Both the position numbers and the translations under genes were made by a program. The notes beneath the pieces were generated by a model. It had not been told where the DNA came from. It worked only from the letters and a program-made list of their open reading frames with translations, and made no database searches. From an uncultured Acetatifactor sp. (lineage in GTDB: Bacteria; Bacillota; Clostridia; Lachnospirales; Lachnospiraceae), in assembly GCA_910589655.1 (NCBI GenBank), contig CAJUTJ010000028.1:1-59636 (forward strand): a DNA stretch of 59,636 bases. The letters run 5' to 3'. This document shows positions 8,011-17,033 of this stretch, piece after piece (within the stretch, counting starts at the first letter, position 1; every line of letters starts with the position of its first letter).

Positions 8011-8700
8011 ATGAAAGAAAAAATCAAACAGCATTTCGATCTATTATTTAATGAGGCGCCGAAAACAAGAAAAGCTCTCGACTTAAAACAAGAAATGATA
8101 CAAAACGCTATGGATAAATATGATGATTTGATAGCGGACGGGAATTCCGAGAGAGACGCTTATCAAAATGTAATCGATTCCATCGGAGACGTACATGAGC
8201 TTTTTCCTGAATTGGAAGAGAAAAATCTTTTTACACTTCCGGAAAAGGACAGAAAGAAAAAAGCGATGTTAACGGCAGTTGCAGTGGGCTTGTATATTTT
8301 TGCAGGAGCGGTATTCTTTTCCTTTGGACTCATTGACAACACCAGCCTCGGTTATTATCTTGATTTTTCCAACCTTGGTCTGGTTATAGCGATGCTCATT
8401 TGTATCGCACCTACCATCATGCTTGTGTATGCGGCAAATATGTATCCCGACTATACGAAAAAGGACAATGATGATATGGTGGAAAAGTACAAAGAAGTCA
8501 GATACAGCAGTAATAGGCAGAAAGCAGTGAAAAGATCCATTTCTTCCATAATATGGACTCTTGCAGTGGTTCTATACTTTGTCATCAGCTTCACTACTTA
8601 TGACTGGCATATTACATGGATCATTTTCCTGATAGCACTGTGTATCCAATCCATAATAGGATTGATTTTCACTTTAAAAGATGACGGCAGCCGCCTGTAA
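8011..8700 (+). CDS. DUF1700/HAAS-type membrane protein
   Basis: 229 residues. The N-terminal ~75 residues are a helical cytoplasmic domain of the HAAS/permease-prefix type (LFNEAPKTRKALDLKQEM, then GNSERDAYQNVIDSIGDV). Four membrane segments follow at about 87-112, 118-148, 172-194 and 198-222. Such proteins accompany PadR regulators and DUF4097 proteins and probably act as membrane-bound sensors or anti-regulators. The gene starts 24 bases after the PadR stop with AGGAGG. A hairpin at 8732-8755 separates it from DUF4097. Confidence 0.85.
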   Translation: MKEKIKQHFDLLFNEAPKTRKALDLKQEMIQNAMDKYDDLIADGNSERDAYQNVIDSIGDVHELFPELEEKNLFTLPEKDRKKKAMLTAVAVGLYIFAGAVFFSFGLIDNTSLGYYLDFSNLGLVIAMLICIAPTIMLVYAANMYPDYTKKDNDDMVEKYKEVRYSSNRQKAVKRSISSIIWTLAVVLYFVISFTTYDWHITWIIFLIALCIQSIIGLIFTLKDDGSRL

Positions 8701-8731
8701 ATAAACAACCGCTCTTTTTCAATATACTTCC

Positions 8732-8755
8732 AAATGCCCGCTTCTGCGGGCATTT
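8732..8755 (+). terminator. Possible partial terminator between DUF1700 and DUF4097 genes
   Basis: AAATGCCCGCttctGCGGGCATTT is a perfect 10-bp hairpin. The T-tract is weak (ATTTATATC), so read-through into the next gene is likely. It could set the ratio of the two products. Confidence 0.55.
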
Positions 8756-8825
8756 ATATCAGAATTATGAAATGCCTTTTTCAAACTATACGGTGACACT
8801 TATCATTTTATCGAAAGGACATTCT

Positions 8826-10187
8826 ATGAAAAAAATAAGAATAACATTGATTGCAGCATTATGCATGATCACTGCGGGACTTTGTATTCTGCTCGCATAC
8901 GGACTGGCAGGCGGCAATTTATACAGGCACACAAATCATAGCAATTACCCCGATGTACAGAAAGTGCTTGAAAAAGAAATATCTCTTGACGGAATCGACA
9001 GCATTTCCGTATTATATGGCATGAACCACCATGACATTTATATTTATGGAAGTCAAAGCGACACCGTACTTATTAAGGAATACGGCTATTCCGAGACGGC
9101 TGAGAAGGAACTCTCCACAATAACGGAGAACGATAACAGCCTTGAGATAAAAGGCGCAAGATGGAACCATAGCAATATGGAATTTGGCCTGTTTTACTTT
9201 AATAACGAATACAACTGCCCACATTATATGGAAATCTTCCTTCCGTCATCCTATCATGGAGAGCTACTGTTGGAGACTGCCAGCGGAGAGATTTATTCCG
9301 ATATTGATATTGTTTCGGAACAGGATGTCTCTATTTCCAGTATCAGCGGAGATATCTCTTTTCCTTCCGTAACTGCAAAAAGTGCGGACGTCACTTCCAC
9401 CAGCGGAAATGTGACAATGGAAACTATTCGAACAGACGCTGACGGTTCTACAGGAATCATTCATATAAGCACCACCAGCGGAGATGTGCATATAACGGAG
9501 CTTACGGGAAAAACAGAAGCGGAAAGCACCAGCGGAAATCTGACCATTGAGACAATCAAGGGAAATACACTACTGAGAACCACCAGTGGAGATATTTGTT
9601 TAACGGAAATCACAGGAACGATAGATGCGGAAAGCACCAGCGGAAATGTAACGGCGGATATTCTTTCGGGAGACACACAGATCAGGACGACAAGCGGCGA
9701 TGTCAGTGTTAATCGTCTCGACGGAAATCTTCAACTCAATACCACAAGCGGATATGTTAAAATCCTTGGGGGTGAAGGAGAAAGAGTGGTATCCACAGCC
9801 TCAGGTGATATTACGATAAATGGAGACGGAGGCAGCTTTCAGACCGACACACAGAGCGGCGACGTTCTGGTCTCCCTTCTGAATGCTTCAGGAAATATAA
9901 AAACTACCAGCGGAGAAATACGGCTGGAATTGGGAGAGCTCACCGGAGACCTGAATATCAACAGCAGCAGCGGAAATGCGGTTATTCATCTCTCGGAAGA
10001 AAATGCATTTGAATTTGACGCGGAAACTACCAGCGGAGTAATTAAGACTTTCTTTGATAACAATCTGAATATCTCCTCCGACAGGGACTATGCCCATGGT
10101 ATGTATGGTACGAATATATCGGGACATCTGGTACAAATCAAAACCATAAGCGGAGACGTGACGGTGGATAATAAGATAAAAAAATAG
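8826..10187 (+). CDS. DUF4097 beta-helical exported protein
   Basis: 453 residues from the ATG at 8826, which follows GAAAGGACATTCT. An upstream in-frame ATG at 8772 lacks a ribosome site. A signal/anchor segment covers residues ~4-26 (ITLIAALCMITAGLCILLAYG). The rest is a DUF4097 domain with more than ten ~20-residue repeats built on TTSGDV or STSGNV, which predict a right-handed parallel beta-helix on the outer face of the membrane. In this family DUF4097 forms envelope stress modules with PadR and DUF1700. LiaG-type proteins are the better-studied relatives. The repeated codons for T-S-G make the gene locally repetitive. Confidence 0.88.
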   Translation: MKKIRITLIAALCMITAGLCILLAYGLAGGNLYRHTNHSNYPDVQKVLEKEISLDGIDSISVLYGMNHHDIYIYGSQSDTVLIKEYGYSETAEKELSTITENDNSLEIKGARWNHSNMEFGLFYFNNEYNCPHYMEIFLPSSYHGELLLETASGEIYSDIDIVSEQDVSISSISGDISFPSVTAKSADVTSTSGNVTMETIRTDADGSTGIIHISTTSGDVHITELTGKTEAESTSGNLTIETIKGNTLLRTTSGDICLTEITGTIDAESTSGNVTADILSGDTQIRTTSGDVSVNRLDGNLQLNTTSGYVKILGGEGERVVSTASGDITINGDGGSFQTDTQSGDVLVSLLNASGNIKTTSGEIRLELGELTGDLNINSSSGNAVIHLSEENAFEFDAETTSGVIKTFFDNNLNISSDRDYAHGMYGTNISGHLVQIKTISGDVTVDNKIKK

Positions 10188-10199
10188 TTCTGCTATAGT

Positions 10200-10234
10200 A
10201 AAAGGAGATTTGCGTTCACTGCAAATCTCCTTTT
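10200..10234. terminator. Bidirectional terminator between DUF4097 gene and ftsH
   Basis: A 14-bp perfect stem, AAAAGGAGATTTGC and GCAAATCTCCTTTT, with a 7-nt loop. It has A-runs on one side and T-runs on the other and serves the convergent genes. Confidence 0.85.
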
Positions 10235-10294
10235 GCAAATTCCTTTTATTTCATCTTAAAATCATTCACCGATTACTCAGCATAAAAGCTTTTA

Positions 10295-12604
10295 TCAATC
10301 GTCTAATCTATGATTTGAAAATCTGCCCACAGTGCCATTCGTCCGGCTGTCTTCCTGTTGCCGGGAATCCGGCTCATCAATTGATGGGTCGTTTGTACCC
10401 TGTACGCTGTCCTGCGGAGCCTCCTCCTTTTGAGTGTCCGGTTCTGACAGGATTACAGGATCCGGCAATTCAATAGGACTGGGAATATCCACACTGTCGG
10501 ACACGTTTTTCTCCGGCACGGCATCTTCGGTTGCTCCGAAAGCTTCTGCTTCGGTAAAACCGGCTGACTCGGAACCTTCTCCTTTTCCCTTAGATATATC
10601 TGTAATATCGCCCTTACCTTCCTTCTCTTCCTTCGGATCGGGCAGCCCCTTCTCCTTGCGGAAGATCTGCATGAATTCCTTGCCTGTAATGGTTTCTTTC
10701 TCGATCAGGAACTCTGCCAGCTTATCCATCAGCTCTCTGTTATCCCGCAGCAGCGCCAGTGCCTTCTCATAGCTCTCCTTTAATATCTCCACCACTTCGG
10801 CGTCGATTTCCGCCGCAGTGGAATCACTACAGTTCAGCGCGGTTCTGCCCTCCAGATACTGGCTCTCCACGGTAGCCAGACCCATGAGGCCGAACTTTTT
10901 ACTCATACCGTACCGTGTCACCATATTGCGGGCTATGTCGGTAGCCTTCTCAATATCGTTTGCCGCACCGGTAGTTACCGTATCGAATACGATTTCTTCC
11001 GCCGCCCGTCCGCCGACCAGACTTACAAGCATGTCTCTAAGCTCCGCTTCCGTATTCAAATATTTCTCTTCTTCGGGCACATGCATGACATAGCCCAGCG
11101 CTCCCATGGTACGGGGCACAATGGTAATCTTCTGAACCGGCTCGGAATTCTTCTGTAAAGCGCTGATCAGTGCGTGGCCCACCTCATGATAGGATACGAT
11201 CTTGCGCTCCTCCTTGCTCATAATGCGGTCTTTTTTCTCCTTGCCTACCAATACCACCTCCACCGCATCAAACAAATCCTTCTGGCAGACATATTCTCTG
11301 CCTTCCTTGACAGCGTTGATGGCCGCCTCATTAATCATATTGGCAAGATCAGATCCCACCGCGCCGCTGGTAGCAAGGGCAATAGCATCCAAATCCACGG
11401 TTTCATCCATTTTGACATCCTTGGAATGCACCTTCAATATTTCCACACGACCCTTTAAATCAGGCTTATCTACAATAATACGTCTGTCGAAGCGCCCGGG
11501 GCGAAGCAAAGCTTTGTCCAGAATCTCCGGCCGGTTGGTAGCGCCTAAGATCAGGATACCCTTGGAACTGTCAAAGCCATCCATCTCCGAGAGCAGCTGA
11601 TTCAAGGTCTGCTCACGCTCTTCGTTTCCGCCGCCATACTTAGAATCTCTGCTGCGTCCGATAGCGTCAATCTCGTCGATAAAAATAATACAGGGAGCAT
11701 TCTTTGTAGCTTCCTTAAACAGATCGCGGACACGGCTTGCACCCACGCCCACGTACAATTCAATAAAATCGGAACCTGTCAGAGAGAAAAAGGGGACATG
11801 CGCTTCTCCTGCCACCGCCTTGGCCAGCAAAGTCTTACCTGTACCGGGAGGACCCACCAGCAGCGCACCCTTGGGCAGTCTTGCACCGATTTTGGAATAT
11901 TTTCCGGGATTGTGCAGGAAGTCCACCACTTCCACCAAGGATTCCTTTGCCTCGTCTTCACCGGCCACATCTTTAAAAGTAACGCCGGTTTCTTTTTGCA
12001 CGTATACCTTCGCGTTGCTCTTGCCCACACCCATAGGGCCGCCGCTGCCGCCCATTTTACGGAATACCACACCCAGCAGAATCCACATCAGCCCCACGGG
12101 CAGAATGATGTATAAAAACACATCCAGCAGACGGCCCGAATTGTCACTGAGCACACGGCTGCCGTCGATATCACCCTGTTCTTCCAGTCTGGAAGTCAAT
12201 GTATCCAGATCTTCCATCAGAATAGTGGAATAAGTCTTGGAAGTGTTTGCCGGATAGAACAGATATCCGTCCGCGTTCCCGCCGGATAAGTTCTCCTCTT
12301 TTTTCAGAGTAAAAAGGATCTGCCCCGTGCTCTGCACCTCCACGGCTTCCACTTTCCCTTCGCCGATATACTGCAGAAACTGGGTATAGCTGACCTCCTG
12401 CCCTACGGCAGTACTGCCAAATACCATATTCCAAAGCATAAAGGCAATCAATACGGTGCTGAGAGCCGCCAGCACCATCATGGTCACATTGGGCTTACGG
12501 GGCGGCTGGTTCCCGTTTCCCCCGTTATTGCCGCCGGGATTATTTCCGCGGTTTCCGCCGTTATATCCCCCGCCGTTATCGTATTGGTTCATTTGATTGT
12601 CCAT
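10295..12604 (-). CDS. ftsH: ATP-dependent zinc metalloprotease FtsH
   Basis: 769 residues. It is a membrane-anchored AAA+ protease that degrades misassembled membrane proteins and short-lived regulators. Order: Gly/Asn-rich cytosolic leader (1-40), membrane segment ~42-62, extracytoplasmic domain, second segment ~162-180, AAA domain with Walker A GPPGTGKT (~251-258), Walker B IIFIDEID (~305-312) and second region of homology ATNRPEILDKALLRPGRFDR, then the zinc motif HEVGH (~473-477; most FtsH have HEAGH, so Ala is Val here) and the GGRAAEE helix. The C-terminal tail of ~110 residues is acidic and Pro/Ser-rich, longer than usual. Start follows GGAGTTACT. It appears monocistronic. Confidence 0.97.
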   Translation of the reverse strand: MDNQMNQYDNGGGYNGGNRGNNPGGNNGGNGNQPPRKPNVTMMVLAALSTVLIAFMLWNMVFGSTAVGQEVSYTQFLQYIGEGKVEAVEVQSTGQILFTLKKEENLSGGNADGYLFYPANTSKTYSTILMEDLDTLTSRLEEQGDIDGSRVLSDNSGRLLDVFLYIILPVGLMWILLGVVFRKMGGSGGPMGVGKSNAKVYVQKETGVTFKDVAGEDEAKESLVEVVDFLHNPGKYSKIGARLPKGALLVGPPGTGKTLLAKAVAGEAHVPFFSLTGSDFIELYVGVGASRVRDLFKEATKNAPCIIFIDEIDAIGRSRDSKYGGGNEEREQTLNQLLSEMDGFDSSKGILILGATNRPEILDKALLRPGRFDRRIIVDKPDLKGRVEILKVHSKDVKMDETVDLDAIALATSGAVGSDLANMINEAAINAVKEGREYVCQKDLFDAVEVVLVGKEKKDRIMSKEERKIVSYHEVGHALISALQKNSEPVQKITIVPRTMGALGYVMHVPEEEKYLNTEAELRDMLVSLVGGRAAEEIVFDTVTTGAANDIEKATDIARNMVTRYGMSKKFGLMGLATVESQYLEGRTALNCSDSTAAEIDAEVVEILKESYEKALALLRDNRELMDKLAEFLIEKETITGKEFMQIFRKEKGLPDPKEEKEGKGDITDISKGKGEGSESAGFTEAEAFGATEDAVPEKNVSDSVDIPSPIELPDPVILSEPDTQKEEAPQDSVQGTNDPSIDEPDSRQQEDSRTNGTVGRFSNHRLDD

Positions 12605-12840
12605 AGTAACTCCATTTCTGTTCTTTTATCTATATTCTTACAACAGCAATCCGGCTGCGAACCATATATAATATATGCCGCTACTATTCATTCGGAGCCT
12701 GAACTGTCAGCGATACCAAATCTATTATATTATAGATAGAATGAATTGATAAATCAATAGCAGAAATATGAAAAAAACATCTCAACTCTTAAAGATTTCT
12801 AAACTTTTTCCCATTCCAATATGAAATAATCTGTGATAGA

Positions 12841-13011
12841 ATGATAGGGTATTTTTATTTTACCGGAGGATTCATTTCCTTAGTTACACAGAAACAGCAC
12901 AAATACTTCCATGCCGGTGTACATACCGTTCCCTTTCAGCAGAACGGCCCGGAACAAGATTTCCATCTGCAGGACGGCTCCGAATTGCGCCGCATTGTTG
13001 AGAAAAGCTAA
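12841..13011 (+). CDS. Possible 56-aa ORF of unknown function
   Basis: An open frame from ATG 12841 to TAA 13009-13011, with protein-like composition after residue ~15 (KQHKYFHAGVHTVPFQQNG, FHLQDGSELRRIVEKS). There is no ribosome site before the ATG, although GGAGG occurs internally at 12865-12869. It may be the 5' or 3' remnant of a lost gene between divergent ftsH and DUF1846. Weak evidence. The rest of 12605-13077 is A/T-rich promoter sequence for the two divergent genes. Confidence 0.25.
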   Translation: MIGYFYFTGGFISLVTQKQHKYFHAGVHTVPFQQNGPEQDFHLQDGSELRRIVEKS

Positions 13012-13077
13012 AGCTTCGGGCAATCCGTTGAGCGGAACAGGAATCGGCCGGTACACAGGTTCAGAAACGAGGGGCTC

Positions 13078-14553
13078 ATGAAAATAGGTTTTGACAACGA
13101 AAAATATTTAAAAATGCAATCGGAGCACATAAAAGAGCGAATCGGCCAATTCGGGGACAAGCTTTATCTGGAATTTGGCGGCAAGCTTTTTGACGACTAT
13201 CACGCCTCACGTGTGCTTCCCGGTTTTGCACCCGATTCTAAACTGCGGATGTTAATGCAGCTTTCCGACTGCGCGGAAATCGTTATTGTCATCAATGCCG
13301 CAGATATTGAGAAGAATAAAGTCAGGGGGGATCTGGGCATCACTTATGATGTGGATGTACTGCGCCTTCGGGACGAGTTCCAAGAGAAGGGGCTTTATGT
13401 GGGCAGCGTGGTCATCACACATTATTCCGGCCAGAACAGCGCCGACCAGTTTAAAGCCAAGCTGGAAAAAAAGAATATAAAGGTCTACCTGCATTACACC
13501 ATTGAAGGGTATCCTTCCAATATTCCCCTGATTGTCAGCAAGGACGGTTTCGGAAAAAACGATTATATCAAAACCACCAGACCTTTGGTAGTCGTTACCG
13601 CTCCGGGACCCGGAAGCGGTAAAATGGCAACCTGCCTTTCACAGCTTTACCATGATAATTTGTGCGGAATCAAAGCCGGCTATGCAAAATTTGAGACTTT
13701 TCCCATTTGGAACCTTCCGCTGAAGCACCCCATCAATCTTGCCTATGAGGCCGCCACCGCTGATTTGAACGATATTAATATGATTGATCCGTTCCATCTG
13801 GAGGCTTATGGGGTAACTACCGTGAATTATAACAGGGATATCGAGATCTTCCCTGTGCTGAACGCCATTTTTGAAGGTATTTACGGCGAAAATCCTTATA
13901 AATCCCCCACCGATATGGGAGTCAATATGGCGGGGAACTGTATCATTGACGACGAAGCATGTTGTGAGGCCTCCCGCATGGAAATTATCCGCCGCTACTA
14001 TGCCTCCTTAAACAAGATGGTACAGGACGGCGCTTCGGAAAATGAACTTTATAAAATAGAGCTGTTGATGAAGCAGGAAAAAATTTCCACGGATGACAGA
14101 AAGGTAACGGTGGCTTGCAGACAGCGTGCGGAAAAACTGGGCGTCCCCACCGCCGCAATCGAGCTTCCCGGTCAAAGGATCATTACCTCCAAGACCTCCG
14201 ATTTTCTGGGTGCGTCCGCAGCCCTTTTGCTGAACGCTTTGAAGGATCTGGCCGGTATTGACCATAGCGTGAAACTGATTAAACCGGAGGCCATTGCACC
14301 CATTCAGGATCTGAAGGTACGATATCTGGGCGGGCGGAATCCCCGGCTTCATACCGATGAAGTGCTCATCGCCCTCTCTCTGGCGGCTTGCACGGACGAC
14401 AATGCCAAATACGCCATGGAGCAGCTGCCCAATTTGAAGGGTTGTCAGGTGCATACCTCCGTTATGCTCTCCGAGGTGGATGTTAAGATTTTCAAGAAAC
14501 TGGGCGTGGACTTAACCAGTGAACCCATACAAACCTCCAGAAAAAAATACTGA
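13078..14553 (+). CDS. DUF1846 family protein
   Basis: 491 residues, full length. The family is a conserved Firmicutes protein of undetermined activity. A P-loop-like APGPGSGKMATCLSQLYHDN motif at about 178-197 suggests nucleotide binding. Other conserved blocks are KIGFDNEKYLKMQSEHI at the start, ADLNDINMIDPFH, and GGRNPRLHTDEVLIALSLAA near the end. It is cytoplasmic with no membrane segment. It is monocistronic and ends in the strong terminator at 14598-14648. Start follows ACGAGGGG at a short distance. Confidence 0.9.
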   Translation: MKIGFDNEKYLKMQSEHIKERIGQFGDKLYLEFGGKLFDDYHASRVLPGFAPDSKLRMLMQLSDCAEIVIVINAADIEKNKVRGDLGITYDVDVLRLRDEFQEKGLYVGSVVITHYSGQNSADQFKAKLEKKNIKVYLHYTIEGYPSNIPLIVSKDGFGKNDYIKTTRPLVVVTAPGPGSGKMATCLSQLYHDNLCGIKAGYAKFETFPIWNLPLKHPINLAYEAATADLNDINMIDPFHLEAYGVTTVNYNRDIEIFPVLNAIFEGIYGENPYKSPTDMGVNMAGNCIIDDEACCEASRMEIIRRYYASLNKMVQDGASENELYKIELLMKQEKISTDDRKVTVACRQRAEKLGVPTAAIELPGQRIITSKTSDFLGASAALLLNALKDLAGIDHSVKLIKPEAIAPIQDLKVRYLGGRNPRLHTDEVLIALSLAACTDDNAKYAMEQLPNLKGCQVHTSVMLSEVDVKIFKKLGVDLTSEPIQTSRKKY

Positions 14554-14597
14554 AACACGGCGGCATCGGAAGACAAAAACAGCGCATAAGCGAAAGC

Positions 14598-14648
14598 AAA
14601 ACCGGCGGAACTATTTGCAATTGTCTGCAAGCAGTGCCGCCGGTTTTT
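14598..14648. terminator. Bidirectional terminator
   Basis: An 11-bp stem AAAACCGGCGG (14598-14608) pairs with CCGCCGGTTTT (14637-14647) and is flanked by A and T runs. It closes the DUF1846 gene on plus and the 198-aa protein gene on minus. Confidence 0.8.
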
Positions 14649-14675
14649 ACCACAGGCTGAATTTCCGGTCCTTCT

Positions 14676-15272
14676 TTAAAGCTCCACATCCCGCCTGCCG
14701 CCTTCCGCGGTGCAGATTGATACGGTAATATCATTCCCCGCCCGTTTCAGTTCCCGGACGTATTCACCTTCCCCCAATCCCACAACGGCAATCTCATTTT
14801 CCTGCCAATCATAAACGGCATCCTGTCCCCCACCCGGCACCACATAGATAACGCTTTCCATGGGATTCTCCCACTGCTCCCAATTTTCATCCCACGTGAG
14901 ACACACTCCGGTGTAAGTATATTCCCACTCCTGTGTATCCCTATGGAAAAAACCATAAAAAGTATTGGTGGGACAGATATGTCCTTGCACCATAACATAG
15001 TCTCCGATTTCCTCTACTCCCGTAACCCCGTTCACTGCATCGCATAGTTCTGTGATGTCATATTTTTTTCCGTCGATTTGCACCACAACATCCGACACGG
15101 TTACGATAGATCCGGAAGACGGCGGAACTATTTCCCGGCTCAGGCTCTGACCGTCTGCTGCCGGATTATTTGGCTCCTTTGTATCCGGATTCGGTTGACT
15201 CCTCCATAACATTACCGCCAGAACGGCCGCCGTTCCCACTCCTGCTGCACCCACCGCTATTTTATACTTCAT
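14676..15272 (-). CDS. Exported protein of unknown function with N-terminal anchor
   Basis: 198 residues from ATG 15272, six bases after GGAGG. A longer frame beginning at 15290 lacks a site. A single hydrophobic segment at ~4-23 (IAVGAAGVGTAAVLAVMLW) without a lipobox Cys suggests an uncleaved anchor. A Pro/Asn-rich linker leads to a ~140-residue outer domain with the motif VQIDGKKYDITELCDAVNGV and aromatic-rich strands (EWEYTYTGVCLTWDENWEQW). I do not recognise the family. Confidence 0.7.
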   Translation of the reverse strand: MKYKIAVGAAGVGTAAVLAVMLWRSQPNPDTKEPNNPAADGQSLSREIVPPSSGSIVTVSDVVVQIDGKKYDITELCDAVNGVTGVEEIGDYVMVQGHICPTNTFYGFFHRDTQEWEYTYTGVCLTWDENWEQWENPMESVIYVVPGGGQDAVYDWQENEIAVVGLGEGEYVRELKRAGNDITVSICTAEGGRRDVEL

Positions 15273-15419
15273 CCTACACCTCCATGTCACACCCTTGCTG
15301 TGACTTATATCCGAATGAGAAATGACTGCTTCAAACTGCTTATGCAGCCGTTACTATTTCTTATCCTCCGGAATACCATGTACCGGCCGGATTCTTTTCT
15401 GCGAAATAGATTCCTTAAT

Positions 15420-16880
15420 TTATTGTTCATGCAGCAGACTCATCTTTAATTCGAACATGGCCGGGCTCATATCAAGATAATGCGTATGGGAATTCTCAAA
15501 CCGCTGTTCTTCCTTCCATATCTCATGATCCAGCTGATTTCTCACATAGTCCCTGATTTCTTCCAGTCCGGGCAGTTCATATACCAGTTCGCCGTTCTGG
15601 AATATCTGTTTCTGCAGCGGCTTAAAAGTGCAGTTTACAAAGCTTCTGTTTTTCCAATAATGAATGGGATCCACATAGCGGACAGGGCCGGCAGTGTCAA
15701 TCTGCTCTCCTTTCACGGTGAGATAATCCGCCACCGCCTTACCCTCCTGATCATAGACCCTGTAGATTTCCTTAATGCCCGGATTTGTAATCTTCTCCGC
15801 AGTCTCGGATATCTTAATCTTGGGCACGAAGCTGCCGTCCTTCTCCACTGCCGCCAGCTTGTAAACCGCCCCGAAAACAGGTGTCGTGGAGGAGGTTATC
15901 AGCTTTTCCCCTACGCCATAGCTGTCAATTAAAGCCTCCTGCCTGTTTAAGGAGGATATGGTATACTCATCCAGACTGTTGGATGCCACAATCATACAAT
16001 CCTTCAGTCCCCCGTCATCCAGCAACTTTCTCGCCTCTTTAGACAGGTAAGCAAGGTCTCCCGAGTCCAGACGGATCCCTTTCAGTCTCTTTCCCATAGG
16101 CTCCAGAATTTCTCTGGCCACACGGATGGCATTGGGCACACCGCTGCGCAGCACATCATAAGTATCTACCAAAAGCACGGTAGAATCGGGATAGCTTTCC
16201 GCATAAGCCTTAAACGCTTCAAATTCATTTTCAAAGGACATTACCCAGCTGTGCGCCATGGTGCCGGAAATAGGAATCCCGAACATTTTTCCCGCCAGCA
16301 CCGTGGCCGTACCCACTGCGCCGCCGATGTAGGCGGCTCTGGCTCCATATACCGCCGCATCCACATTATGCGCCCGCCTTGCCCCAAAATCGGACACCGG
16401 CTTACCGTTTGCCGCCCGTACAATCCGGTTGGTCTTCGTGGCAATCAAGGACTGATGGTTAATTTGAAGCAGAACCGCCGTTTCGATCAATTGTGCGTCA
16501 ATCAGAGGAGCAACCACCGTCATAATAGGCTCGTTGGGATACATGATAGTGCCTTCGGGCATGGCATAAATGTCCCCTTTGAATTTAAAATGAAGCAGGT
16601 AATCCAGAAATTCTTCCGTAAACAGATTCCGGGAACGCAGATATTCCACATCTTCTTCACTGAAATGCAGATTCCTGATATACTCCACCACCTGTTCCAG
16701 TCCCGCAAATATGGCAAATCCCGCATTATCCGGATTCTTCCTGTAAAACACATCAAATGCCACCATGGTTTCCTGATTCTTTTGGTTGAAATAACCGTTG
16801 GACATGGTAAGCTCATACATGTCCATTACCATAGAAATGTTTCTCTCGCTAAATTGAGTCTTTTTCACTTTTTCCTCCAT
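15420..16880 (-). CDS. pncB: Nicotinate phosphoribosyltransferase
   Basis: About 486 residues. It condenses nicotinate with PRPP (ATP-assisted) to nicotinate mononucleotide in NAD salvage. Visible motifs: MVMDMYELTMSNGYF at the start, SDFGARRAHNVDAAVYGARAAYIGG, GTMAHSWVMSFENEFEAF, LVDTYDVLRSGV and RLDSGDLAYLSKEARKLLDDGG, all typical of the bacterial type. The frame extends upstream to 16916, but those codons (MHRFIDCLCRFG) come from a family 1 repeat. A GTG at 16868 lies five bases after GGAGG and is an equally good start to ATG 16880. It sits downstream of the EIIC-like gene with the repeat between them. Confidence 0.94.
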   Translation of the reverse strand: MEEKVKKTQFSERNISMVMDMYELTMSNGYFNQKNQETMVAFDVFYRKNPDNAGFAIFAGLEQVVEYIRNLHFSEEDVEYLRSRNLFTEEFLDYLLHFKFKGDIYAMPEGTIMYPNEPIMTVVAPLIDAQLIETAVLLQINHQSLIATKTNRIVRAANGKPVSDFGARRAHNVDAAVYGARAAYIGGAVGTATVLAGKMFGIPISGTMAHSWVMSFENEFEAFKAYAESYPDSTVLLVDTYDVLRSGVPNAIRVAREILEPMGKRLKGIRLDSGDLAYLSKEARKLLDDGGLKDCMIVASNSLDEYTISSLNRQEALIDSYGVGEKLITSSTTPVFGAVYKLAAVEKDGSFVPKIKISETAEKITNPGIKEIYRVYDQEGKAVADYLTVKGEQIDTAGPVRYVDPIHYWKNRSFVNCTFKPLQKQIFQNGELVYELPGLEEIRDYVRNQLDHEIWKEEQRFENSHTHYLDMSPAMFELKMSLLHEQ

Positions 16881-16883
16881 TCC

Positions 16884-17015
16884 GAAGCGGCACAAACAAT
16901 CAATGAATCGGTGCAAATCCGGAAGAATCGCGCAAGCGATTCTTCGAGGAATGATTTAGTTTCTCTTAGGTTGTGTTTTTTACAACCTTAGAGAAACTTC
17001 ATTCCTTTCACACTT
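16884..17015 (-). repeat. Family 1 element, copy 3 with an exchanged inner cassette
   Basis: Both ends match family 1: AAGTGTGAAAGG at 17015 and the GGATTTGCACCG...TTGTTTGTGCCGC block at 16886-16920, with the AAGAATCGC/GCGATTCTT hairpin. The inner part is different. The usual AAATCACT, GCTCTGC and AACTGCT hairpins are replaced by one long hairpin, AGTTTCTCTaAGGTTGT with ACAACCTTAGAGAAACT. The element lies 18 bp after the stop of the EIIC-like gene and just before the pncB ribosome site. Confidence 0.75.
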
Positions 17016-17033
17016 CTTCCGCGATGCGTTAAT

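Noticed and set aside
15420..16916. Longer start for nicotinate phosphoribosyltransferase at 16916
   Set aside because: The extra codons are family 1 repeat sequence and precede the real ribosome site.
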